Positions 47,181-57,702 of a DNA stretch of 64,000 nt are shown piece after piece. Every line of letters begins with the position of its first letter. Position 1 is the stretch's first letter. This stretch comes from Pandoraea fibrosis (GTDB lineage: Bacteria > Pseudomonadota > Gammaproteobacteria > Burkholderiales > Burkholderiaceae), in contig NZ_CP047385.1 of assembly GCF_000807775.2 (NCBI RefSeq), positions 930,001 through 994,000 on the forward strand, written 5' to 3'. The notes below the pieces were generated by a model. That model did not search any database and was not told the DNA's origin. It saw only the letters and a list, made by a program, of their open reading frames with translations. Made by a program: the position numbers and the translations under genes.

Positions 47181-47627
47181 ATGACCACCATTCACCGAAG
47201 TGCCCTGTCGGCCGATGCCTTTATCGGTCTTTCGGATAAATCGGCATCGCATCAGCGTGACACCACGACCCGCCACGACAGGCGATTCGAAGACAGCGGC
47301 GAGCCGGCGTTTTCGCTGGCACCGGAAACGGCAGCGCGGGTGACTGGCCCCGCCGACGTGCTGCGCTGGTTGCGTGTCTGGCATGCTCGTCAGGATGCGA
47401 ACTGGGATGGCGGCAGTTCGCTGCGCGTCATCGTGCACGGGGGCGCGCTCGATACGCTGGTCGTCGAAGCGCGTCGGGGGCGGCAGGGCGTGACGGTGAG
47501 TCTGCTCTGTGTGCGGCTCGCGATGTATCGGCGCTTGTTGGCGCATCGCGGTCGATTGTCTCGCGCGCTGACGCTGCGCTTGAAGCGCTCGGTCACCGTC
47601 GAAGTCGAGGCGCGCTATGCGCCATGA
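47181..47627 (+). CDS. sctP: Needle-length regulator SctP (SsaP-like)
   Basis: A 148-residue protein between sctO and sctQ, the position of ssaP. The C-terminal ~70 residues form the recognisable part: SLRVIVHGGALDTLVVEARRG followed by VTVSLLCVRLAMYRRLLAHR and a final VTVEVEARY strand, resembling the export-substrate-switch region of FliK/YscP/SsaP proteins. The N-terminal ruler part is very short, as in SsaP (124). ATG 47181 follows GAGGACTTCACG; an upstream GTG at 47085 would add 32 residues. It overlaps sctQ by 11 bases. Confidence 0.65.
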   Translation: MTTIHRSALSADAFIGLSDKSASHQRDTTTRHDRRFEDSGEPAFSLAPETAARVTGPADVLRWLRVWHARQDANWDGGSSLRVIVHGGALDTLVVEARRGRQGVTVSLLCVRLAMYRRLLAHRGRLSRALTLRLKRSVTVEVEARYAP

Positions 47628-48747
47628 GTCGGGCACCGACCCGGTGGCCGGTCCGGGTCCCCTGGACGATCTGCTGGTGGGCGAGGGCAGTCTGAGCTTC
47701 GTCGAAGGCGATACGCAGGTGCGTGTCGGGTGGCTGCGGGCGGGCGGCGATGGCCTTGTCGTGACCGCGCGCGTTGACGAGGGCGTGACCGGTCAGACGC
47801 GTTTCTGGTGTGACGCGCAGCAGTGGTGCGACTGGCTTGCGGCGCATTTGCCCGTGCCGTCCTGGGACGACTTGCCGGTGGCCTGGCACGCCAGCGCTGC
47901 ATCGCTCACGCTGGCGACGCAGGGCGCGGGCGATCTTAGCGATCTGGACGACGGAGGCGGGCCAACGGGGGACGCGTCGGCCCATACCTTTCGCGACGCG
48001 TGGAGAGACACCGACGACAAGACGCTGTGGCCAATCGCGACGTCCCTGTCGCGCGAACGTGTGGAGACGTCGTGGCGCGTCGGCATGGTGTTGCAGCGAG
48101 AGGGGCGTCAGTTGGCATTGATCTATCTCGACGGGGCGAGCGCGTGGCTGCGCGAGCGCTGCCGTCGGGCGACGCCAGACGACGTGCCGCTGGACCCGGC
48201 GGGCTGGCCTGAACGCTGCTGCGCACTCGTGGCGGGATGGGTGACCTTACCCGCAACGCAATACAAAGCGCTGCACGCGGGCGACGCCGTCCTGCTCGAT
48301 GTGGCGGCGGATATCGCGCGAGGCGAATACTGGCTGATAGATGGCGACTACGCGATCGCCATGTGTGATGGCCGGCCGTCCGATTGCCATGTCGTGCAGT
48401 TCGACGACATGAGCGGCATGGATCGCACGGACAGCGCGCGATGGGATGCCGTCGTTACCGAAAAGCCATTTCCCATTCCGTTGTTGATGGCGTGGCGCGC
48501 GGGCGTGCCCGGGGCTGCTCACCGACCGATGGCGCCGAGTGCGTTGCACGCCGGACGCATTGTGCTCCGGAGCCGCCGCGCAGTGGGGGCCAGCGGGCGT
48601 TTGATGCGTTTCGAGGACGGACGTCTCGCGGTCCATATCGACGAGAAAAGTGACGCGCCGTTCGTGCATGACACCCCGACCTGCGACGATCCGCCGGGCG
48701 ATATTTCGGGTGGTGACCCGATGGGCGTGCATCCGGCGCCGACCTAA
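47617..48747 (+). CDS. sctQ: Sorting-platform C-ring protein SctQ
   Basis: Forms the cytosolic sorting platform that queues chaperone-substrate complexes. The 376-residue protein occupies the position between sctP and sctR. Two SpoA-like beta domains are visible but divergent: one around WVTLPATQYKALHAGDAVLLD (starting near 208) and one around FPIPLLMAWRAG with HAGRIVLRSRRAVGASGRLM and GRLAVHIDEKSD near 288-348. The tail after 350 is Asp/Pro-rich. In SPI-2 and Yersinia an internal start yields a short C-terminal product; Met codons near residue 265 are candidates here without a clear ribosome-binding site. Confidence 0.8.
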   Translation: MRHESGTDPVAGPGPLDDLLVGEGSLSFVEGDTQVRVGWLRAGGDGLVVTARVDEGVTGQTRFWCDAQQWCDWLAAHLPVPSWDDLPVAWHASAASLTLATQGAGDLSDLDDGGGPTGDASAHTFRDAWRDTDDKTLWPIATSLSRERVETSWRVGMVLQREGRQLALIYLDGASAWLRERCRRATPDDVPLDPAGWPERCCALVAGWVTLPATQYKALHAGDAVLLDVAADIARGEYWLIDGDYAIAMCDGRPSDCHVVQFDDMSGMDRTDSARWDAVVTEKPFPIPLLMAWRAGVPGAAHRPMAPSALHAGRIVLRSRRAVGASGRLMRFEDGRLAVHIDEKSDAPFVHDTPTCDDPPGDISGGDPMGVHPAPT

Positions 48748-48941
48748 CATCGCTCGTGCGCTTGCCGCGACGCGCGGTGGTCTGTCTGCGCACGGTGATC
48801 CACCGTGGCCGCTTCCGGCCTTCGTCCTGCCCCGTTCTGCTTTGTCCTGCCGCGTTCCACCTCGTCTCGCGTTGCCACGCGGCGTCGACACCGCGTGGCA
48901 TGCGCATCTGGCCGCCGTCAACAACGCATATTGGAGTTTGC

Positions 48942-49592
48942 ATGTCCTTGCTCGACCACCCGGTGCAGCTCATCGTGTTGCTGTCGCTGCTATCGATCAT
49001 GCCGCTGCTGGTGGTGCTGGGGACTGCATTTCTGAAGCTGGCCGTGGTGTTCGCGCTACTGCGCAATGCGCTGGGCACGCAGCAGATTCCCCCCAACATC
49101 GCCATCTACGGGCTATCGCTCGTGCTCACCTGTTTCATCATGGCCCCGGTGGCGTTCGACATCGAGGCCAATCTCGAGACACGTCCCGTGTCGCTGTCGT
49201 CCACGAGTGTTGTGGCCGATGTCGACGCGAGCATCCTGTCGCCGTACCGAGCGTTTCTCACCCGCCATACCGATGCGAGGCAACGCGACTTCTTCGCGAA
49301 CATCGCGAGCGAGACGTGGCCGCAGGCGCATCGTGCTCGCCTCGCGCCGGACTCCCTGCTCGTGCTGATGCCGGCCTTCGCGCTGAGCCAGCTGGCCGAG
49401 GCGTTCAAGATCGGCCTGTTGCTGTATCTGCCGTTCGTCGTGATCGATCTGGTGATCTCGAACATTCTGCTCGCGATGGGCATGATGATGGTCTCGCCCA
49501 TGACCATTGCGCTGCCGTTCAAGCTGCTGATCTTCGTGATGATGAACGGATGGGAGCAGTTGGTGCGTCAGTTGATGCTCTCTTACGCATGA
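48942..49592 (+). CDS. sctR: Export apparatus protein SctR
   Basis: Core of the membrane export gate (five copies with SctS and SctT). The 216-residue protein has hydrophobic segments at about 8-40, 52-70, 150-180 and 183-205. Family signatures LGTAFLKLAVVFALLRNALGTQQIPPN (starting near 26) and PAFALSQLAEAFKIGLLLYLPFVVIDLVISNILLAMGMMM (starting near 142) are those of FliP/YscR. TTGGAGTTTGC precedes the ATG. A 194-bp gap separates it from sctQ with no gene in it, the only sizeable gap in this block. Confidence 0.95.
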   Translation: MSLLDHPVQLIVLLSLLSIMPLLVVLGTAFLKLAVVFALLRNALGTQQIPPNIAIYGLSLVLTCFIMAPVAFDIEANLETRPVSLSSTSVVADVDASILSPYRAFLTRHTDARQRDFFANIASETWPQAHRARLAPDSLLVLMPAFALSQLAEAFKIGLLLYLPFVVIDLVISNILLAMGMMMVSPMTIALPFKLLIFVMMNGWEQLVRQLMLSYA

Positions 49593-49611
49593 CGGCCCCC
49601 GGAGCGCACTC

Positions 49612-49878
49612 ATGAGCGAAGCCGTCGTTGTCAATCTGACGAGCGAGATGTTGTGGCTGACGCTGCTCCTGTCGCTGCCGACGGTCGTGGTGGCGTCGGT
49701 AGTCGGTGTACTCGTCTCGCTGGTGCAGGCGCTCACGCAGGTGCAGGACCAGACTGTGCAATTCCTCATCAAGCTCATCGCCGTGTCGGTCACGCTCGCT
49801 GCGACCTATGCGTGGATGGGCCATGTGCTGCTCCACTACGCGGGCAACGCGTTCGAGCAGATCAGCCGGATGCGGTGA
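49612..49878 (+). CDS. sctS: Export apparatus protein SctS
   Basis: An 88-residue protein with two hydrophobic hairpin helices (about 14-39 and 52-74), matching FliQ/YscS in length and in the ALTQVQDQTVQFLIKLIAVS segment near 37-56 that contacts the gate. Starts 19 bp after sctR and is followed immediately by sctT. Confidence 0.94.
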   Translation: MSEAVVVNLTSEMLWLTLLLSLPTVVVASVVGVLVSLVQALTQVQDQTVQFLIKLIAVSVTLAATYAWMGHVLLHYAGNAFEQISRMR

Positions 49879-49883
49879 ACGGC

Positions 49884-50726
49884 ATGGCGACCTCTCTCGT
49901 GCCGGGCATGGACCCCGCACTCGACACGGTGCTCTCGCCGTTGTGGGGCGACCTCTACGGCTGGCTGGTCGCGTGGGGCGTGGCCATGCTGCGCCCGCTG
50001 GGCATCGCGATGCTGCTGCCGGTGCTCTCGGTCGGCATGCTCGGCGCGGGCATGCTGCGCAACGCGCTGGTGCTCGCACTCGCGTTGCCGGTCGTCGCCC
50101 TGGTGCATGCCACGCCCGACATGCCCACGCATTGGGGGGCGTGGGCCCTGCTGATTCTGCAAGAGCTATGCATCGGGGGGCTGCTTGGGTTTGCCGCCGC
50201 GTTGCCGTTCTGGGCCGTCGATATGACGGGGTATGTGATTGACACGATGCGCGGCGCGTCCATGGCGAGCGTGCTCAATCCGTTGATGGGGGCGCAGTCG
50301 TCCGTCTTCGGTGTCGCGCTCACGCAGATGCTTTGTGTGCTGTTCTTCATCACCCCGGCGGCGCATGCCATGCTCACCGCGCTGTATGAGTCCTACGTCG
50401 CGTTGCCGGTCGGCAAGCCGTGGCAATGGCATGACGGCAGCGTGGCGTGGTTGCTCACGCTCTGGCAGGCGATGCAAGTCATGTGCGTGGCGGTTGCCCT
50501 GCCGGCGATGGTCGTGATGGTGCTCGTCGACATGTCGATGGGTTTCGTCAATCGCGCCGCGCAGCAGCTCAATGTGTTCTTCCTCGCCATGCCGGTGAAA
50601 AGCGCCATGGCGCTGCTGGTCACGGTGGCGAGCCTGCCGTTTGCCATCGCCGTGCCGCTCGCGGGTTGGTATCGCTTGCCCGATGTGTTCCGCGCCTGGA
50701 CCACGCTGACGCTGCCCGCATCGTGA
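49884..50726 (+). CDS. sctT: Export apparatus protein SctT
   Basis: A 280-residue integral membrane gate component, FliR/YscT/SsaT type, with about seven to eight hydrophobic segments. Recognisable parts are MLRPLGIAMLLPVLSVGMLG near 30, LLILQELCIGGLLGFAAALPFWAVDMTGYVIDTMRG from about 87, and MVLVDMSMGFVNRAAQQLNVFFLAMPVKSAMALLV from about 212. A GTG at 49875 that overlaps the sctS stop (GTGA) is an alternative start, three codons longer. Confidence 0.92.
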   Translation: MATSLVPGMDPALDTVLSPLWGDLYGWLVAWGVAMLRPLGIAMLLPVLSVGMLGAGMLRNALVLALALPVVALVHATPDMPTHWGAWALLILQELCIGGLLGFAAALPFWAVDMTGYVIDTMRGASMASVLNPLMGAQSSVFGVALTQMLCVLFFITPAAHAMLTALYESYVALPVGKPWQWHDGSVAWLLTLWQAMQVMCVAVALPAMVVMVLVDMSMGFVNRAAQQLNVFFLAMPVKSAMALLVTVASLPFAIAVPLAGWYRLPDVFRAWTTLTLPAS

Positions 50727-50733
50727 GACGCCC

Positions 50734-51894
50734 ATGAGCGAAAAGAGTCAGCCGCCTACCCCCAAGAAGATCAAGGACGAACGCGCCAAAGGCCGTGTCG
50801 CGAAGAGCGCCGACCTCGCGGTGTGCATGCAGCTCGGCGTGGTGCTTGCTTGGCTGACGTTCGAAGGCCCCGCGCTTTATCAAGCGATGGAGGCACTCGT
50901 GTCGCGCATGCTGGCGGTGCTGAACGATCCGGTCGACGACGCCGTGCGCGGCATGCTGGGGCCGTCGCTGCTGCTTCTGGTGCGTTTCGGCGGCGGACTC
51001 GCGCTGCTGTTGATCGTCACGACCTGGCTGGCCATGGTGATGCAGGTCGGGGCGCTCGTGGCGCCAGAGGTGATTCGTCCCAAGTACGAACGCATCGATC
51101 CGATCGCGAAGGCCAAGCAACTGTTCTCGATGCAGTCGCTCTTCGAGTTCGGCAAGTCGCTCGTCAAGGTCGGCGTGCTGGGGATGGTGTTCTTCTATCT
51201 CATCCGGCAATACACGCCTTCGCTGGCGGCGCTGCCGCAATGCGGCCCCGCGTGCGGCATCGCGCTGACGACCCGGTTGTTGTTCTGGCTGATGGCCGTG
51301 CTTGTCGTTGCCTACGTGGTGTTTGGCGGACTCGACCTTGCGTATCAGAAGTATCAGTTGCACAAGCAATTGAGGATGTCTCATGACGAGATCAAGCGCG
51401 AATCGAAAGAGGTCGAGGGCAATCGGGACCTCAAGAACAAGCGCCGCGACATTCACCGGGAGACGATCGAAAGCGGCAGTCTGTCGAACAATGTGAAGCG
51501 CTCGACAGCTGTGGTGCGAAACCCGACGCACATTGCGATCTGCCTGCGCTATGTGCCCGGTGAGACGCCCGTGCCGCTCGTAATCGAGAAGGGCCGCAAC
51601 GCCCGCGCACGGACGATCGTGCGGCTCGCCGAGCGCGAAGGCGTACCGGTGGTCGAGCATGTGTCCGTGGCGCGTCGCCTGATGAGCGATGTCGAGATCG
51701 ATGCCCCCATTCCTACCGATTTGTTCGACGCGGTCGCGGCGATTCTGCGGCTCGCGCTCGATTTGCCATACGAAGTGCGGGCAGTGCAGGACGAGCCGGC
51801 AGGCCAGAGCGGCGATCCGATGTCGGCGGAGCGTTCCGGAGATGGCGACACTTCGGCCAAGTCGACGCGTATCGACGGGAGGCGGCGGGTATGA
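50734..51894 (+). CDS. sctU: Autoproteolytic export switch protein SctU
   Basis: Switches substrate specificity after self-cleavage. The 386-residue protein starts with SEKSQPPTPKKIKDERAKG, has four hydrophobic segments (about 28-48, 75-105, 145-160, 178-200), and a cytosolic domain with the cleavage motif NPTH at residues 263-266. The linker KRESKEVEGNRDLKNKRR precedes it, as in YscU/SsaU/FlhB. A ~45-residue Asp/Ser/Arg-rich tail extends past the usual end. Its stop overlaps the transglycosylase start (ATGA). Confidence 0.96.
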   Translation: MSEKSQPPTPKKIKDERAKGRVAKSADLAVCMQLGVVLAWLTFEGPALYQAMEALVSRMLAVLNDPVDDAVRGMLGPSLLLLVRFGGGLALLLIVTTWLAMVMQVGALVAPEVIRPKYERIDPIAKAKQLFSMQSLFEFGKSLVKVGVLGMVFFYLIRQYTPSLAALPQCGPACGIALTTRLLFWLMAVLVVAYVVFGGLDLAYQKYQLHKQLRMSHDEIKRESKEVEGNRDLKNKRRDIHRETIESGSLSNNVKRSTAVVRNPTHIAICLRYVPGETPVPLVIEKGRNARARTIVRLAEREGVPVVEHVSVARRLMSDVEIDAPIPTDLFDAVAAILRLALDLPYEVRAVQDEPAGQSGDPMSAERSGDGDTSAKSTRIDGRRRV

Positions 51895-52925
51895 GTGCTC
51901 CTCTGTGCCTGGTTTCACGTATGGGGGCGCTCGGCTGCCGGTCGTTGCGGTGGGTCGTGTTCGTGATGGGGGTGCTGAGTCTGTCGACACCCGCGACGGC
52001 CGGCAATCGTGGATTGTTGCCGCTTCATCCGCGCGTGGCCGATGCACGGCTTCTGGTGCCCGAGCCACGTGCCATCGTGAACCCGCCGTCGCCGCTCGTA
52101 GACGCCCGCGTTACCGCGGACGTTCCCGTGGTCGACGAACCCGACACGCCAAAGTCGGCACCGATCCCTTCCACAGAAGCGCTGGCGTCAGCAGAGCCCG
52201 CGGCAACGGAAGCGCCGTTGGCCCTCGCACCGACGCCGATGGCGTCTTCGCAAGCACGGCCCTTCGACATGCTGGTACAACGCGCTGCCGAAGTGGCGTC
52301 GGTCGATGCGGCACTGCTACACGCGATTATCGACGTCGAGTCGGGATACGATCCGCAGGCGGTGTCCGGAAAAGGGGCGATCGGGTTGATGCAGGTGTTG
52401 CCCCGCACAGGGGAGCGTTTCGGCGTGCGGCGTCTTGAGGACCCGGCCGAAAACGTGCGTGCGGGGGCGTCCTACCTCCGCTGGCTGCTCACGCGCTTCG
52501 ATGGCGACCTGCCGCTGGTGCTGGCGGCCTACAACGCGGGGGAGGGGGCTGTACTGCGCTATGGGCGTCAGATACCGCCGTTTCCCGAGACGCAGAACTA
52601 CGTTCGCAAGGTGATGGCGGGGTATTCGCGTCTGCGCACCACGAATGGGCCGGAGACGGTTGAGCCGCAGCGACATCGGGTGCCGCGGGGCAGCGCGTCG
52701 CGGCGTCCGGCCATCGGGGATATCGCGACAACGCGTCCGGCCCCGACGCCCTCGCCGAAGGCTCCCCATGTGACACAGCCGGCGAAGGCTGCGCAGACCG
52801 ACGACGTCGCGGCGGATCGCGCGTTACGTCTGTTGCGAGGCTTGGGAACGTTGCTGACCCGCAGCCCATCGGTCGAAGCGGCGGGCGGGCGCACACGCGA
52901 CCAGCCTGCGGTGCTTATGCCTTGA
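51891..52925 (+). CDS. Secretion-associated lytic transglycosylase (IagB-like)
   Basis: A 344-residue periplasmic protein that probably opens peptidoglycan for the basal body. A signal peptide (about 15-38; WVVFVMGVLSLSTPATAG) is followed by a Pro/Ala/Asp-rich linker (40-120), then an SLT domain with catalytic Glu150 in IIDVESGYDP, GLMQVLP at 165-171 and AYNAGEGAV at 213-221. The last ~110 residues are again Pro/Arg/Thr-rich. The gene is translationally coupled to sctU and closes the cluster. IagB/IpgF proteins of other systems are much shorter (~150-160), so both linkers are unusual. Confidence 0.88.
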   Translation: MSAPLCLVSRMGALGCRSLRWVVFVMGVLSLSTPATAGNRGLLPLHPRVADARLLVPEPRAIVNPPSPLVDARVTADVPVVDEPDTPKSAPIPSTEALASAEPAATEAPLALAPTPMASSQARPFDMLVQRAAEVASVDAALLHAIIDVESGYDPQAVSGKGAIGLMQVLPRTGERFGVRRLEDPAENVRAGASYLRWLLTRFDGDLPLVLAAYNAGEGAVLRYGRQIPPFPETQNYVRKVMAGYSRLRTTNGPETVEPQRHRVPRGSASRRPAIGDIATTRPAPTPSPKAPHVTQPAKAAQTDDVAADRALRLLRGLGTLLTRSPSVEAAGGRTRDQPAVLMP

Positions 52926-52997
52926 CGCAATGAGGCAATGACGCGGTGACGCCGTGCGCATGGAGCCCGGCTGCCAGCGCAGTTCGGGCGGGGGGGC

Positions 52998-55147
<2,150 letters not shown>

Positions 55148-55167
55148 CCCGCGCCGTTGCTTCAACG

Positions 55168-55195
55168 AAACGGGCCGCTTCTGCGGCCCGTTTTG
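55168..55195 (+). terminator. Terminator after purB
   Basis: AAACGGGCCGC (55168-55178) pairs with GCGGCCCGTTT (55183-55193) over TTCT, then T residues. The symmetric form could also act on the convergent minus-strand gene. Confidence 0.92.
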
Positions 55196-55230
55196 CGTGG
55201 TGGGTTGCATCCCGATCGCCGTTGCTCAAG

Positions 55231-57567
55231 TCATTCAATCCCGTAGCGAAAGCGCCATTCCGAACCCATGTTGTCGTCCGTGATGGCGGTGACATCCTGC
55301 GTTTGCGCGAGGATCGTCCGGCAGGAGGGCATGGGGGGCGTTGTGCCAGTGTCAGCAGTGGCGATATCCGGGCCAGGGAAGCGCTGTGCGAACCCGCGCA
55401 GATAGTCCCGGTGGGCCGGATTGTCGGGATCGATGACCGGCTTGCCGTCGATGCGCCATGCGAGCATTGCCTCGCGCCAGCGAGACAGATCCCAACGGAT
55501 GGGAGACGTCGACAGCACGAGGTTGTTGCCCAGCATGACCCCGTTGCCAAACACCTCGCATCCCGTGCGTTGTACCCGTTGCGAACTGGTGGTGTTGTAC
55601 ATCAGTACCCCATCAGGAGCCAGCCGGTCGCGTGTCAGCGTCAACATCTCGCGCGACAGCAGCAGCGACGCATGTGCCCGCATGAAGAACGTTGTGTTCA
55701 TGACGATCATGTCGAACGGCTGAGCGCGATATTGCCGCAGCCATCGGCGGCCGTCGTCGGTGATCAGCGTGACCTTGGGATTGCGCAACAGCGAGGCGAC
55801 GTTCGGATGCTGGTCGATCAGCGTTGCGTAGCCGTCGTTGAGTTCGACGACAGTGAGTGACTCCACGCCCGGCATGTTCACCAGTACCTGTGCCCACGAG
55901 CCGGAAGACAGTCCGACCATCAATACCCGACGGGGGGCGGGAGGCGCGGCGGCCGCGAGTCCATATGGACGGAACACCATGTTGGTGTCGTTGATCGGAT
56001 CAACGTTGAACTTGCCGTCGTACATGCCCCCGCCGTAGACCGTGCCGTCGGCCGCAACGGTGACGATGCCGTGGCGATTTTCGAGCACGTCAACGACGGC
56101 CGAGGTGTCCGTCGCGCTCTTGTATTCGAGCGCACCGAACAGGTCGCGGGTCATCGGCGGCACGAGCCATGCCGCGCACAACGCAAATACCAGCGCAGCC
56201 ACCGTGTATCGACGCCGCATGTTGCGAGGAGTGCCCGGCAGCACCGAGGCGAAGCGTCCCAGCGTTACGGCACCCGCCAGTGTCAGGCCGATGGAGATTT
56301 GTACGAGCCCAAAGCACTGCATTGCGACGAAGCCGGTGAAGAGGCTGCCGCATGCGCTGCCGGCGATGTTCGCCAGGTAAAGCTGGGATGTCCTCAATCC
56401 CGCGCGATGATCGGGGGCGATGGACAATTGGGAGAGCAGCGGCAGCAGCGTTCCCCATGCGGTGCCAATGCTGAACACCGCGAGGTACAGGAACGGGAAG
56501 AGGGCCACCGGACTACGCACCGCCAACGCCCCGGCGATCGGAAGAAGCGCAGCGCTGACGACAATGGCGGCTAGCTGCGTATTGAGGATGCGATGAGCAA
56601 GCCTGGGCAGGTTGCCTGCCGCATCGCCACACCAGCGCCCGGCGGCCTGTGCGCCCATGGCGAGTCCTGCCAGAAACATTGCCAGTGTTGTCGCGAACGC
56701 GCTCGCGTTGCCGCCGCTGGCAAACGAGATTGTGCGAAACAGGAAGACCTCGAACGACATGGACACGCCGCCGCCCAATGCCGCGAGCCAGAGGCATGCG
56801 CCAAATTTCACAGCGAGCGGTGCGCCCGTCGAGGTCCAAGCCGCCGGTGTTTCAGTAAGTCTTGGCGATGCCATCACCCCGCCGTTTGTCGACGCACGCG
56901 AACGCAGGTAGGTCGCGAGTGCTGAAGCGGCGATGGTCGCATTGATGGCGGCCGCGAGATAGGTTGCCGCTCGCATCCCTGAGAAAGGAAAGATCAGAAA
57001 GGAGGCAATCACACAGGCAGAGGCCGCGCCCAATGTGTTCATGCAATAGAGACGCCCCACGCTCTCGCCGGTGCTGCCGGAGTGGATGACCCAGTGACGT
57101 ACCAACAGCGGCAGTGTCGCCCCCATCAGCATCGTTGGGGCAATGACAAGGGCAAGCGTGATCAGCGCCATGCTCGGCAACGATGTCCCCAACACCCTAT
57201 CGCTCACCCATGCGAGCACCGGGAGCGATATTGCACCAAGCGCGGCAATCGACAGCTCGATCAACGCGAACACGCGCAGGGTCGCCAGCCCCGTGCGGGT
57301 CGACAACCAGCCACCCGCGAGGCTGCCGCATCCCAGTCCGATCATGAACGCGGTGACGATCACCGTGACCGCCTCGATCTGCACCCCGAAGATTTCCGCC
57401 AGCACGCGTTGCCAGACGAGTTGGTAGATCAGCGCGGGAATGCCCGAACCGAAGAACATCAGGCAGATGAGCGTAGCTTCCCTTGCCGATGCAGGCGATT
57501 CTTGGGTAGTGCATGGGCTGCCGGTACCGGGTGCCGTGGCTGAATGCGGGGGCGATTCTATCGTCAT
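55231..57567 (-). CDS. Fused membrane transporter-like / spermidine-synthase-like protein
   Basis: A 778-residue two-part protein. The N-terminal ~500 residues hold 12-14 hydrophobic segments (e.g. LICLMFFGSGIPALIYQLVWQRVLAE; GAISLPVLAWVSDRVLG), like the fused MFS/spermidine-synthase family. The C-terminal ~260 residues form a methyltransferase-like domain with RRVLMVGLSSGSWAQVLVN, VVELNDGYATLID and a TDDGRRWLR segment. The position that carries the aminopropyltransferase aspartates (usually VDxxDP) reads VMNTTFF, so normal polyamine synthesis is unlikely. ATG 57567 follows GGAAACCGAAC; the frame continues upstream through the cytochrome gene only as an antisense artefact. Function unknown. 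Confidence 0.85.
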   Translation of the reverse strand: MTIESPPHSATAPGTGSPCTTQESPASAREATLICLMFFGSGIPALIYQLVWQRVLAEIFGVQIEAVTVIVTAFMIGLGCGSLAGGWLSTRTGLATLRVFALIELSIAALGAISLPVLAWVSDRVLGTSLPSMALITLALVIAPTMLMGATLPLLVRHWVIHSGSTGESVGRLYCMNTLGAASACVIASFLIFPFSGMRAATYLAAAINATIAASALATYLRSRASTNGGVMASPRLTETPAAWTSTGAPLAVKFGACLWLAALGGGVSMSFEVFLFRTISFASGGNASAFATTLAMFLAGLAMGAQAAGRWCGDAAGNLPRLAHRILNTQLAAIVVSAALLPIAGALAVRSPVALFPFLYLAVFSIGTAWGTLLPLLSQLSIAPDHRAGLRTSQLYLANIAGSACGSLFTGFVAMQCFGLVQISIGLTLAGAVTLGRFASVLPGTPRNMRRRYTVAALVFALCAAWLVPPMTRDLFGALEYKSATDTSAVVDVLENRHGIVTVAADGTVYGGGMYDGKFNVDPINDTNMVFRPYGLAAAAPPAPRRVLMVGLSSGSWAQVLVNMPGVESLTVVELNDGYATLIDQHPNVASLLRNPKVTLITDDGRRWLRQYRAQPFDMIVMNTTFFMRAHASLLLSREMLTLTRDRLAPDGVLMYNTTSSQRVQRTGCEVFGNGVMLGNNLVLSTSPIRWDLSRWREAMLAWRIDGKPVIDPDNPAHRDYLRGFAQRFPGPDIATADTGTTPPMPSCRTILAQTQDVTAITDDNMGSEWRFRYGIE

Positions 57568-57702
57568 GTTCGGTTTCCAAAATGAAAAACGACACGGGAA
57601 AGCGGCGGCCCGGCGGCGAAGACTCAGTGAGTCGGGGATGTCATACACGACGCTGGGTTGCTGTGTATCATAGCCGCATAACCCATAAGGAGAACCCCAC
57701 AG

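Noticed and set aside
48748..48941. Possible small gene between sctQ and sctR
   Set aside because: No start with ribosome-binding site or secretion-related product in any frame; it appears to be only the sctR leader.
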